From assembly GCA_026193675.1 (NCBI GenBank), contig JAPHSO010000024.1:1-35645 (forward strand): DNA of 35,645 nucleotides, read 5' to 3'. Source of the stretch: Gammaproteobacteria bacterium. GTDB lineage: Bacteria; Pseudomonadota; Gammaproteobacteria; Thiohalomonadales; Thiohalomonadaceae. Positions 16,703 through 24,240 of this stretch are shown here, piece by piece. Position 1 is the stretch's first letter. Each line of letters starts with the position of its first letter. A program made the position numbers and the translations under genes. The notes beneath the pieces were generated by a model, which saw only the letters and a list, made by a program, of their open reading frames with translations, searched no databases and was not told the origin of the DNA.

Positions 16703-17665
16703 ATGAATGACACCACCGTAAAAGATGCGCTAGCGAACGGATTTAAGATAGATCGCTATACCATTACCAAGAAAATTGGTGGTGGCGGTTTCAGTATTGT
16801 CTATCTGGCCGTTGATAGTGATAGCGGGGTTGAGGTGGTGATCAAGGAGTTTATGCCTCGCAAGCTCGCTTACAGGGCTGCAGATGGTTCCGTTCAGATC
16901 AGAGAAGATGCCAATGGTGATGCCTTCTCCCATGGTCGTCGCCTCTTTTTTCAGGAGGCCAATTTTCTTGCGAATCTAAAGCATCACAACATCGTCAATG
17001 TGATCAACTTCTTCCGGGCCAACGGTACGGTCTATATGGTGATGGACTATCAGCGCGGGGTGACACTTCAGGAGTACATCGCACGGCGTGATGGTGGCTT
17101 GAGTGAAGATCTGATTCAGACGGTGTTTCGACCGCTTCTGGATGGACTGAAGGAGATCCACGAGCGAGGGCTGTTGCACCTGGATCTCAAACCGGGAAAT
17201 ATCTATCTGCGCCCGGGAGCCGATCCGGTGCTGCTCGATTTTGGGGCGGTTCACGAGATGAAACAGACACGCCAATATCAGCCGGGACAGGTGTTGACGC
17301 CAGGATTTTCTCCCTATGAGCAGGCGCAACGTGGTGGTTACGTTGGGCCATGGAGTGATATCTATTCTATGGGGGCGACGATGCGTGCCTGCATCTCCGG
17401 TAGTGCACCGCCACCTGCCGATGAGCGACGCATGGAGGATAAGATGAAACCCGCCGCCAAGGAGTATCGGCGCAAATACTCTCAGGCGCTGCTGCAGGCG
17501 ATCGATTGGGCCATGGAGGTCGATCCGACCTTGCGTCCCCAAAGTGTTGATCAGCTACTGGAGGCGATGGACAAAGATGTGGCTGAAGATGCCCCCAGTT
17601 TTACAGAGTCAGTTTTAGATAAGCTCAATACCAAAATTCAAATGCCCTGGGGCTCCAAGGACTAG
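16703..17665 (+). CDS. Cytosolic Ser/Thr protein kinase (Hanks type)
   Basis: This 320-residue protein is a eukaryote-like kinase domain plus a short tail, with no transmembrane helix, PASTA or FHA domain. It has the Gly-rich loop GGGGFS (26-31), the ATP Lys48 in VVIKEFMP, a helix-C Glu near 85, a catalytic loop HLDLKPGN (159-166; Asp161 present, Leu in place of the Arg of HRD) and DFG (179-181). SPYEQ then forms the activation-segment end. Catalytic residues are intact, so it should be active; Leu160 makes it a non-RD kinase that may not need activation-loop phosphorylation. No clear Shine-Dalgarno precedes the ATG (CCTCCCT is there instead). A PP2C phosphatase follows after 14 bases and is its likely opponent. 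Substrate unknown. Confidence 0.9.
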   Translation: MNDTTVKDALANGFKIDRYTITKKIGGGGFSIVYLAVDSDSGVEVVIKEFMPRKLAYRAADGSVQIREDANGDAFSHGRRLFFQEANFLANLKHHNIVNVINFFRANGTVYMVMDYQRGVTLQEYIARRDGGLSEDLIQTVFRPLLDGLKEIHERGLLHLDLKPGNIYLRPGADPVLLDFGAVHEMKQTRQYQPGQVLTPGFSPYEQAQRGGYVGPWSDIYSMGATMRACISGSAPPPADERRMEDKMKPAAKEYRRKYSQALLQAIDWAMEVDPTLRPQSVDQLLEAMDKDVAEDAPSFTESVLDKLNTKIQMPWGSKD

Positions 17666-17679
17666 GCGGGGATAATTCG

Positions 17680-18564
17680 ATGAAATTCCATATCGCACAG
17701 GCCAATCGCCTCGGAAATCGCAACACCAATCAGGATCGTTTTGAGATCATTGAGAGCGATGGCTCTGCATTAATGGTTTTAGCCGACGGGATGGGGGGCC
17801 GCCCTTATGGTGAATTTGCATCTCAGTTGGTCGTCGATATTGCTCGCCATCTCTATCGTGAGACCGGTGGTTTTATTGAGGATGAGAGAGACTTTCTTGA
17901 ATCGGTAATCAGTAACGCCCACGACTCGATTTTAGAGTTGGCCGAGATAGAGAATATGGAACGTACGCCGGGAACAACCGTGGTACTGGCGCTGCTACAG
18001 GATGACCATGTCTGTTTGGCGCATGTGGGGGACAGCCGTTTCTACCTGTTACGAAATGGTGAGGTGTTGGAGCGTACCAAGGATCATTCGCAGGTTGAGG
18101 AGCTCTATCGAAAAGGAAAAATCACCCAGCGGCAGGTGAGAAATCATCCCAATCTCAATCAGATTACCCGTTGCGTGGGGTGTCAGGATGAGATTCCAGA
18201 GATCGAATTTAGTGACCCGATCCCGTTGGACCGGGGGGATATTGCCCTGCTCTGTTCGGATGGGCTATGGGGATCATTTGAGGATGAAGAGATTGCTGAG
18301 CATATGGGAGTTGAGGAGCTACCTCTCAGTGAGCTGACGCAACGTCTCGCCTCAATGGCTGAGCAGAGCAGCTACCCAAACTCAGATAATGTCAGTGTGA
18401 TTACCCTCAAGATCGATGCGCTTCAGAGAAGCAGAAAACCTGATGAGGTTCGTACAAAAAGTGACAAGCAGGATGGTGGCGGTAAGTTGCCACTCGAGTC
18501 TGCCATTGAACAGCTGCAGCAGGTGATGGCTGAGTACGAAGACGAGATCAAATCGAAGCGCTAA
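17680..18564 (+). CDS. PP2C-type Ser/Thr protein phosphatase
   Basis: This 294-residue soluble metal-dependent (Mg/Mn) phosphatase has all PP2C motifs: NQDRF (Asp19), LADGMGG (Asp36), GTTVVLALL, AHVGDSRFYLLRNG, KDHSQV, CSDGLWG (Asp194) and SDNVSVITL (Asp236). The last 45 residues or so are charged and helical (a tail rich in Lys, Glu and Gln) beyond the catalytic core. It is encoded 14 bases after the kinase gene, so the pair probably acts as a reversible phosphorylation switch. rph follows 51 bases later. The targets cannot be read from the sequence. Confidence 0.93.
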   Translation: MKFHIAQANRLGNRNTNQDRFEIIESDGSALMVLADGMGGRPYGEFASQLVVDIARHLYRETGGFIEDERDFLESVISNAHDSILELAEIENMERTPGTTVVLALLQDDHVCLAHVGDSRFYLLRNGEVLERTKDHSQVEELYRKGKITQRQVRNHPNLNQITRCVGCQDEIPEIEFSDPIPLDRGDIALLCSDGLWGSFEDEEIAEHMGVEELPLSELTQRLASMAEQSSYPNSDNVSVITLKIDALQRSRKPDEVRTKSDKQDGGGKLPLESAIEQLQQVMAEYEDEIKSKR

Positions 18565-18615
18565 TCTTTAACTGCTCTTCATTCCCAATACCGATAATTT
18601 TAACCAGGAGATTTT

Positions 18616-19332
18616 ATGCGCCCCAGTGGTCGTCAGCCCGATGAGCTTCGCTCTATCAAAATTACCCGAAATTACACCAAGCATGCCGAGGGTTCAGTAT
18701 TGATTGAGTTTGGCGATACCAAGGTGATCTGTACTGCGACGGTTGAGGAGCGGGTACCCCATTTTATGAAAGGCAAGGGCGAAGGCTGGATCACCGCCGA
18801 GTATGGGATGCTGCCGCGCGCTACCGGGATGCGAACTCGACGCGAGGCCTCAAACGGTAAGCAGGGTGGCCGCACGATGGAGATTCAACGTCTGATCGGT
18901 CGTTCATTGCGGGCTGTCGTTGATCTGAAGGCGCTCGGTGAACGGACAGTTACCGTCGACTGTGATGTGATTCAGGCCGATGGTGGAACCCGCACCGCAT
19001 CGATCACTGGTGGTTTTGTGGCACTGGCTGATGCAGTGAATCATCTGATTGAAAAAAAGCGCATTAAAAAGAGTCCGCTGCATGGTCAGATCGCCTCAAT
19101 CTCAGTGGGTATCTTTGAAGGGAGAGCGGTGCTCGATCTCGACTACGCCGAAGATTCCAATGCCGAAACAGATATGAATGTGGTGATGAATGATGGTGGT
19201 GCCTTTATTGAGGTACAGGGGACCGCTGAGGGACACGCCTTCCGCCGTGATGAACTGGATGCAATGCTTGAGCTTGCTGAAAAGGGAATTGCTGATCTGA
19301 TCTCACACCAGTCTGAAGCCTTGAATCGCTAA
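18616..19332 (+). CDS. rph: Ribonuclease PH
   Basis: RNase PH is a phosphate-dependent 3' to 5' exoribonuclease that trims tRNA 3' ends and helps degrade structured RNA. The 238 residues match the family from MRPSGRQPDELR through GEGWITAEYGMLPRAT, the RLIGRSLRAVVDL stretch and DCDVIQADGGTRTASITG (phosphate-binding loop) to the C-terminus. A clear Shine-Dalgarno (CAGGAG) precedes the ATG. Being full length, it lacks the frameshift known from laboratory E. coli K-12. It lies between the phosphatase gene and rdgB (17 bases). Confidence 0.97.
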   Translation: MRPSGRQPDELRSIKITRNYTKHAEGSVLIEFGDTKVICTATVEERVPHFMKGKGEGWITAEYGMLPRATGMRTRREASNGKQGGRTMEIQRLIGRSLRAVVDLKALGERTVTVDCDVIQADGGTRTASITGGFVALADAVNHLIEKKRIKKSPLHGQIASISVGIFEGRAVLDLDYAEDSNAETDMNVVMNDGGAFIEVQGTAEGHAFRRDELDAMLELAEKGIADLISHQSEALNR

Positions 19333-19349
19333 TCTCCAGGAGAAAAATT

Positions 19350-19937
19350 ATGCAGAAAATCGTATTGGCCAGTGGCAACAAAGGCAAAGTTCGCGAGATT
19401 AATGAGCTGCTTGCAGGTTCAGATTTTGAGGTGATTCCCCAGACAGAACTGGGTGTTGAGGAGGTCGAGGAGACCGGTCTTACATTTGTAGAGAATGCCA
19501 TTCTTAAGGCGCGTGCTGCTGCTGAGCAGACCGGTCTGCCGGCAATTGCGGATGACTCGGGACTGGAGGTCGATTTTCTCAATGGCGCGCCAGGTATCTA
19601 CTCAGCACGTTATGCCGGGGTGGGCTCTAGTGATCAGGAGAATCTTGAGAAGCTGCTAGAGGCGCTGGATGGGGTCGATGCTTCTCAGCGCTCAGCCCGC
19701 TTTCAATGTCTGATGGTCTTTATGCGGCATGGCAGCGATCCCACCCCGATTATCTGTCAGGGTAGCTGGGAGGGTTCAATCATCACTGCGCCACAGGGTG
19801 AAAATGGTTTTGGTTATGATCCGGTATTCTGGGTGGCAGAACACAACTGTAGCGCTGCGGAACTAAACTCAGATGTGAAGAATGGTATGAGTCATCGCGG
19901 AAAAGCGTTACAGCAGATGAAGCTGGCTCTCAAGTAA
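19350..19937 (+). CDS. rdgB: XTP/dITP diphosphatase (RdgB/HAM1)
   Basis: This enzyme hydrolyses non-canonical purine nucleoside triphosphates (dITP, dXTP, ITP, XTP) to monophosphates and so protects DNA and RNA. The 195 residues contain the HAM1 motifs ASGNKGKVREI (substrate phosphate binding), the catalytic DDSGLEVDFLNGAPG, SARYAG, and the base-recognition loop GFGYDPVFW. A good Shine-Dalgarno (CAGGAG) precedes the ATG. The rph-rdgB-hemW order is common in gammaproteobacteria, and mazG, another pool-cleaning enzyme, lies 3.5 kb downstream. Confidence 0.97.
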   Translation: MQKIVLASGNKGKVREINELLAGSDFEVIPQTELGVEEVEETGLTFVENAILKARAAAEQTGLPAIADDSGLEVDFLNGAPGIYSARYAGVGSSDQENLEKLLEALDGVDASQRSARFQCLMVFMRHGSDPTPIICQGSWEGSIITAPQGENGFGYDPVFWVAEHNCSAAELNSDVKNGMSHRGKALQQMKLALK

Positions 19938-19965
19938 TCTGTCTCAGATTACCGACAGAAATACT

Positions 19966-21117
19966 GTGGAGTCACTGCCACCACTTTCGCTCTATATCCA
20001 CTATCCATGGTGTCTCCGTAAGTGTCCCTATTGCGACTTTAATTCTCACACCCTGAAACAGGAGAGTTCACAGCAACGCTATCTCCAAGCGTTGATCGAT
20101 GATCTCTCTGCAGATCTTCCCGCTGTTTGGGGACGCCCAATTGAGTCGATCTTCTTTGGTGGCGGAACCCCAAGTTTGATTGAGCCAGAGCTGCTCGCCG
20201 ATTTCATTTCACAACTACGTGCCCTGCTCAATCTGAAAGCTGATACCGAGATCACGCTTGAGGCCAATCCTGGTACAGCTGAACAGCAGCGCTTTCATGC
20301 CTTTCGTGATGCCGGAATTAATCGTCTTTCGATCGGCATTCAGAGCTTTGAGGATCACAAGCTCACTGCACTGGGCAGGATCCACAGTGGTCAGGAGGCG
20401 GTCGAGGCGGTGGAGATGGCCCGACAGGCGGGATTCAATTCAATTAATCTCGACCTGATGTTTGGACTGCCCGGACAATCTCTTGATGAAGCGGCCAATG
20501 ATCTGACTCAGGCAATATCGCTAAAACCTGATCACATCTCCTACTATCAGCTGACCATTGAGCCCAATACGGTATTTGCCCATGCCCCCCCAGTCTGTCC
20601 GGATGACGATGCGCTCTGGCAGATGCAGCAGCAGGGCATAGAGAAACTCGCCAACAGTGGCTTTATACGTTACGAAGTGTCGGCCTATGCCCAGGAGGGA
20701 GAGCAGTGTCGCCACAATCTGAACTACTGGCACTTTGGGGACTACCTCGGTATCGGTGCCGGCGCGCATGGCAAAATCAGTTCACCGCAACCATTCAGGG
20801 TTGAACGTTTATGGAAACAGCGTCATCCTGATGAGTACATTGGGAGCTCTCAAGGTGCTCAAAGAGTCTCTGGTCGTCGCAGCCTTTCCAGGGAAGATAT
20901 GATTCTGGAGTTTATGATGAATACCCTGCGCCTGAACGATGGTTTCGATGAGTCTCTGTTTGAGTTACACACCGGCCTGTCGCTGGATGAGATCTCCAGG
21001 CCGCTCGCATCAGCGATTGAGAAGGGGATGATCAGGCGTGATGGTGGTAGGATAATCCCAACAGATCGCGGTATCGATTATCTCAACGATCTACTGCAGC
21101 TCTTTGCCGGAGATTGA
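19966..21117 (+). CDS. hemW: Radical SAM heme chaperone HemW
   Basis: HemW binds heme and a 4Fe-4S cluster and passes heme to respiratory-chain proteins; it is often mis-named coproporphyrinogen oxidase. The 383 residues show the radical SAM CxxxCxxC motif (Cys16, Cys20, Cys23 in WCLRKCPYCDFNSH), FFGGGTPSL for SAM binding, RLSIGIQSF, and the C-terminal HemN-like domain from about 290. The extra N-terminal segment typical of true HemN is absent. The predicted start is GTG at 19966, 28 bases after rdgB, with only a weak ribosome-binding site, so it may depend on coupled translation. Confidence 0.94.
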   Translation: MESLPPLSLYIHYPWCLRKCPYCDFNSHTLKQESSQQRYLQALIDDLSADLPAVWGRPIESIFFGGGTPSLIEPELLADFISQLRALLNLKADTEITLEANPGTAEQQRFHAFRDAGINRLSIGIQSFEDHKLTALGRIHSGQEAVEAVEMARQAGFNSINLDLMFGLPGQSLDEAANDLTQAISLKPDHISYYQLTIEPNTVFAHAPPVCPDDDALWQMQQQGIEKLANSGFIRYEVSAYAQEGEQCRHNLNYWHFGDYLGIGAGAHGKISSPQPFRVERLWKQRHPDEYIGSSQGAQRVSGRRSLSREDMILEFMMNTLRLNDGFDESLFELHTGLSLDEISRPLASAIEKGMIRRDGGRIIPTDRGIDYLNDLLQLFAGD

Positions 21118-21202
21118 TCTCCACCACTCTCTGATGGGTCTGAGCTGAGCAGTTGTCGAGTAGATACCCTTTATTAAATCACCTGTTTTTGGGGCTCATT
21201 AA

Positions 21203-21418
21203 ATGTCAGAAGGTCTGATTGTTTCGGTCATTATCAACTTCCTGGTTGCGTTTTATATGATCTATATCTTTCCCCGCAACCTGGCGAAGAAACTGCCACA
21301 GATGCCACCCGCCTTTAAATTTTTGCACCGTGCAGTGCCAATATTTGGCAAGCTCATTATTGTGGTGACGCTCTTTCTTATCGCCTGGGAGCTGCTTGAG
21401 CAGGAGCCATTTCTGTAG
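21203..21418 (+). CDS. Small two-helix membrane protein, function unknown
   Basis: I do not recognise this 71-residue protein. It has two predicted transmembrane helices (about 4-24 and 48-65). The loop between them is basic (FPRNLAKKLPQMPPAFKFLHR), which by the positive-inside rule places it in the cytoplasm with both ends outside; the C-terminus is acidic. The stop TAG shares its last base with the GTG start of the following sugar kinase, which argues for a real, translated gene. It begins 85 bases after hemW. The spread of Lys/Arg and the two helices could suit a small membrane-complex subunit, but no function should be assigned. Confidence 0.75.
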   Translation: MSEGLIVSVIINFLVAFYMIYIFPRNLAKKLPQMPPAFKFLHRAVPIFGKLIIVVTLFLIAWELLEQEPFL

Positions 21419-22335
21419 TGGCTGAGGCGGTGCGGATTGGGATCGATCTGGGGGGGACCAAAATTGAGGCCATTGCCCTCAATTCCGATGGTGAGGAGCT
21501 CTTCCGTCGGCGTATCCCAACACCACAGGGAGATTATCGAGCCACAGTGTCGGCTGTGGTGGCGCTGGTTACTGAGGTCGAAACTGAACTTGGGTTAGAG
21601 GGTGAGAGTCGAGTTGGGATCGGTATTCCAGGTACGATCTCTTCAGCCTCTGGATTGGTTAAAAATGCCAACTCCACCTGTCTGATTGGAGAGCCGTTAC
21701 AGCAGGATCTGGAGCGTGAGCTTTCACGCCAGCTAACCATCACCAATGATGCCAACTGTTTTGCAATGTCGGAGGCGACCGATGGTGCCGCGGCGGGCAA
21801 GTCAGCAGTTTTTGGGGTGATTCTGGGAACAGGTGTGGGTGGCGGTATTGTCGTCAATGGCCAGGTGTTGACCGGCCTCAACGCCATCGCCGGAGAGTGG
21901 GGGCATAATCCACTGCCATGGCCGAGCGGTATCGAAGTGGATGATAACTATATTCCTGACTGCTATTGTGGGCGCTCTGGTTGTATCGAGAGCTATCTAT
22001 CGGGACCTGCACTTGTTCGGGATTTTCAGCGGGTGGGTGGTTACTCTGGATGGGATGTTGAACAAATTGTAGTTGCAGCTCAGGAGGGCAACGAGTTGGC
22101 AGAATCGACACTGCAACGCTATGAAGAGCGTCTTGCGAGAGGATTGGCGAGTGTGATCAACATTCTTGACCCCGATGTGGTTGTGCTTGGGGGGGGACTC
22201 TCCAATATCCAGCGACTCTACCAAAATGTGCCCCAAATCTGGGCTCGATATATCTTCTCCGATCAAGTCGATACTCTGCTGGTTGCCCCAAAGTTTGGAG
22301 ACTCTAGTGGGGTACGGGGTGCGGCATGGTTATGA
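21418..22335 (+). CDS. mak: ROK family sugar kinase (fructokinase/Mak-like)
   Basis: This 305-residue ROK kinase resembles E. coli Mak (manno(fructo)kinase) along its whole length. It has the ATP-binding GIDLGGTKIEAIAL (8-21), VKNANSTCL for substrate contact, the catalytic Asp111 in TNDANCFA, and ILGTGVGGG. The ROK zinc site is formed by GEWGHNPLPW (His163) and CYCGRSGC (Cys182, 184, 189). The C-terminal ILDPDVVVLGGGLSN and DSSGVRGAAWL also match Mak. The likely reaction is fructose (or mannose/N-acetylglucosamine) plus ATP to the 6-phosphate; the exact sugar cannot be read. The GTG start overlaps the previous stop by one base, and the next gene overlaps its end. Confidence 0.88.
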   Translation: MAEAVRIGIDLGGTKIEAIALNSDGEELFRRRIPTPQGDYRATVSAVVALVTEVETELGLEGESRVGIGIPGTISSASGLVKNANSTCLIGEPLQQDLERELSRQLTITNDANCFAMSEATDGAAAGKSAVFGVILGTGVGGGIVVNGQVLTGLNAIAGEWGHNPLPWPSGIEVDDNYIPDCYCGRSGCIESYLSGPALVRDFQRVGGYSGWDVEQIVVAAQEGNELAESTLQRYEERLARGLASVINILDPDVVVLGGGLSNIQRLYQNVPQIWARYIFSDQVDTLLVAPKFGDSSGVRGAAWL

Positions 22336-23411
22336 GAGTTTTTCTGAAGATAGTGATGCTCTCAATGCTGTTAGGGGTGAGCGCAGCCACTCATGCCTCT
22401 TTTGATCTAGAGGATGCCTACGATCCTGCTCTCGACAAGGCGTTTAGCGATGACTTTGCCCCAGCGTTTGATGACCAGCCCGACATCAGTTTTCGTGACG
22501 ATCATCCCTCCTGGTTTATGGATACCTTTCTGGAATTGGAGGATGATCTCAATACCGCAGTGAGATTTAAAAAGCGGGGACTGATGCTCTATTTTGGGCA
22601 GGTCGCCTGTGCCTACTGTAAAGCGCTTATGGAGCGTAATTTTGGTAAACGCGAGATTGCACTCTATACCCGCAAACACTTTGATGCGATCGCCATCAAT
22701 ATTCATGGTGAAAAGAGTGTGACCGACTTTGATGGGGTGGAATACACCGAGCGCAGCTTCTCAGAGAAGTTGGGGGTTAACTTTACGCCGACCCTCATTT
22801 TTTATGATGAAACCGGCAAGCAGGTGTTTCGCCTTAATGGCTATCAGCCCCCCTATAAGTTTCAGGCGATTCTGGAGTATGTGGCAGATGCCCATTATCG
22901 AGACGAGAGCCTGCATGACTACATGGCGCGAGGTGAACAGGGGGTCGACTTTGAAGAGGGGGCACTCAATGAGGCCGACTTCTTCTCTCCCCCGCCCCAT
23001 GCATTTGATCGCACCCGTTTTTCCGCGTCGAGACCTTTGGCCATCTTCTTTGAAGAGGGCAAGTGTCATGCCTGTGATGTGTTGCACTCCAACCCCCTGG
23101 CCAATGAGACGATACTCAAGCAGTTAGAAGGATTTGATACCGCTCAGCTCAATATTCATGACACCACACCACTGCTGACCCCCACAGGTCAGCGGACTAC
23201 GGTGAGAGATTGGGTGCGTGAGCTGGGACTTTTCTATGCCCCCACCATCATCTTCTTTGATGAACATGGACAAGAGATCATTCGAATCGATTCTGTGGTC
23301 GGCTTCCGACGTCTGCGAGGTGTTCTCTCCTATATTCAGAGTGGTACCTACCGAAGGGGTGCCTCCTTCCAGAAATATCGTCGTGATGAATGGCTAAAAA
23401 GTTTGAAATAG
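22332..23411 (+). CDS. Periplasmic protein with two thioredoxin-like folds (SoxW-like)
   Basis: This secreted protein of 359 residues has a signal peptide (hydrophobic stretch, likely cut after THA) and two consecutive thioredoxin-like domains. Domain 1 (about 60-190) has CAYC near 93-96 and the cis-Pro motif FTPTLIFYD. Domain 2 (about 230-340) has CHAC near 245-248 and YAPTIIFFDEHG. Both keep the CxxC and cis-proline expected for thiol-disulfide activity. The ATG at 22332 overlaps the mak stop as ATGA; an ATG two codons earlier (22326) is also in frame. Similar single-domain proteins are the SoxW-type thioredoxins of sulfur-oxidising bacteria, but no sox genes are visible here. The mazG start lies inside its 3' end (22-base overlap). 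Confidence 0.83.
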   Translation: MRVFLKIVMLSMLLGVSAATHASFDLEDAYDPALDKAFSDDFAPAFDDQPDISFRDDHPSWFMDTFLELEDDLNTAVRFKKRGLMLYFGQVACAYCKALMERNFGKREIALYTRKHFDAIAINIHGEKSVTDFDGVEYTERSFSEKLGVNFTPTLIFYDETGKQVFRLNGYQPPYKFQAILEYVADAHYRDESLHDYMARGEQGVDFEEGALNEADFFSPPPHAFDRTRFSASRPLAIFFEEGKCHACDVLHSNPLANETILKQLEGFDTAQLNIHDTTPLLTPTGQRTTVRDWVRELGLFYAPTIIFFDEHGQEIIRIDSVVGFRRLRGVLSYIQSGTYRRGASFQKYRRDEWLKSLK

Positions 23412-24187
23412 CGGCACTGGTCGAGTTGATGGCCCGCCTGCGTGATCCCAATGGCGGCTGCCCCTGGGATCTGGAGCAGAATTTTGCCAGCGTTGCCCCA
23501 TACACCATAGAAGAGGCCTATGAGGTGGCCGATGCTATTGAGCGTGGTGAGTTGGATGAGCTCAAGGGGGAGTTGGGAGACCTGCTGTTTCAGGTGGTCT
23601 TTCATGCGCGCATGGCTGAAGAGGAGGGGCTCTTCAACTTTGATGATGTGGTTGAAGCTGTGGTGACCAAGATGACTCGCCGTCATCCTCATGTCTTCGG
23701 TGATGAGTGTGTCGCCGATGTGGCTGAACAGAGTGAGGCTTGGGAGCGGCTTAAGCGTGAAGAGCAGGCCACCAAAATCTCGGCCAAATTGCAGCCATCT
23801 CTACTGGATGGTGTTACCCGCGCCTTGCCGGCTATAAGCCGGGCGGAAAAATTGCAACGACGAGCGGCACGAGTCAATTTTGACTGGCCTGACAGCGAAG
23901 GGGTGGTCGCTAAAATCGAAGAGGAGTTGGTAGAGCTGCAAGAGGCGATGGTCGCTGGAGATCATGACCTAATGATCGAAGAGCTTGGTGACCTGCTCTT
24001 TAGCTGCACCAATCTGGCCCGTCATCTCAACATCGATGGCGAACAGGCGCTGCGCAGGAGTAATGGGAAATTTGAGGCCCGATTTCGAGCGATGGAGTTA
24101 TTGGTTCAATCCGAGAGCAGATCTCTGGATGACTGCTCAGTGTTGGAGCTGGATCAGTTGTGGCAAAAGGTGAAGCGGGAGGGATAA
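23390..24187 (+). CDS. mazG: Nucleoside triphosphate pyrophosphohydrolase MazG
   Basis: MazG hydrolyses nucleoside triphosphates to monophosphates and pyrophosphate, and in E. coli it also lowers ppGpp levels. The 265 residues carry two MazG folds. The first has CPWDLEQ, then the metal-binding EEAYEVADAIE and ELGDLLFQVVFHARMAEE. The second (about 160-265) has EELVELQEAM and EELGDLLFSCTNLARHL. The DRRHPHVFG-like stretch RRHPHVFGDE between them is typical. It starts inside the end of the tandem thioredoxin gene and ends at a strong terminator, closing the operon that starts with the kinase or at a promoter near 21.1 kb. Confidence 0.96.
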   Translation: MAKKFEIAALVELMARLRDPNGGCPWDLEQNFASVAPYTIEEAYEVADAIERGELDELKGELGDLLFQVVFHARMAEEEGLFNFDDVVEAVVTKMTRRHPHVFGDECVADVAEQSEAWERLKREEQATKISAKLQPSLLDGVTRALPAISRAEKLQRRAARVNFDWPDSEGVVAKIEEELVELQEAMVAGDHDLMIEELGDLLFSCTNLARHLNIDGEQALRRSNGKFEARFRAMELLVQSESRSLDDCSVLELDQLWQKVKREG

Positions 24188-24229
24188 AAAAAAGCCGGCC
24201 CATCACCTTCATGGTGGGCCGGCTTTTTT
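24188..24229 (+). terminator. Bidirectional intrinsic terminator, mazG / PQQ-repeat lipoprotein
   Basis: Six A residues and GCCGGCCCA (left arm) pair with TGGGCCGGC and six T residues (right arm). The inner loop contains CACCTTCATGGTG, which can pair further. The A/U-tracts on both sides make it work for mazG on the plus strand and for the convergent PQQ-repeat gene on the minus strand. Confidence 0.95.
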
Positions 24230-24240
24230 AGATAGTCGCT

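Noticed and set aside
16976..17542. Open frame of 188 codons on the minus strand opposite the kinase
   Set aside because: The kinase frame has every catalytic motif; the reverse frame shows none and has no ribosome-binding site.
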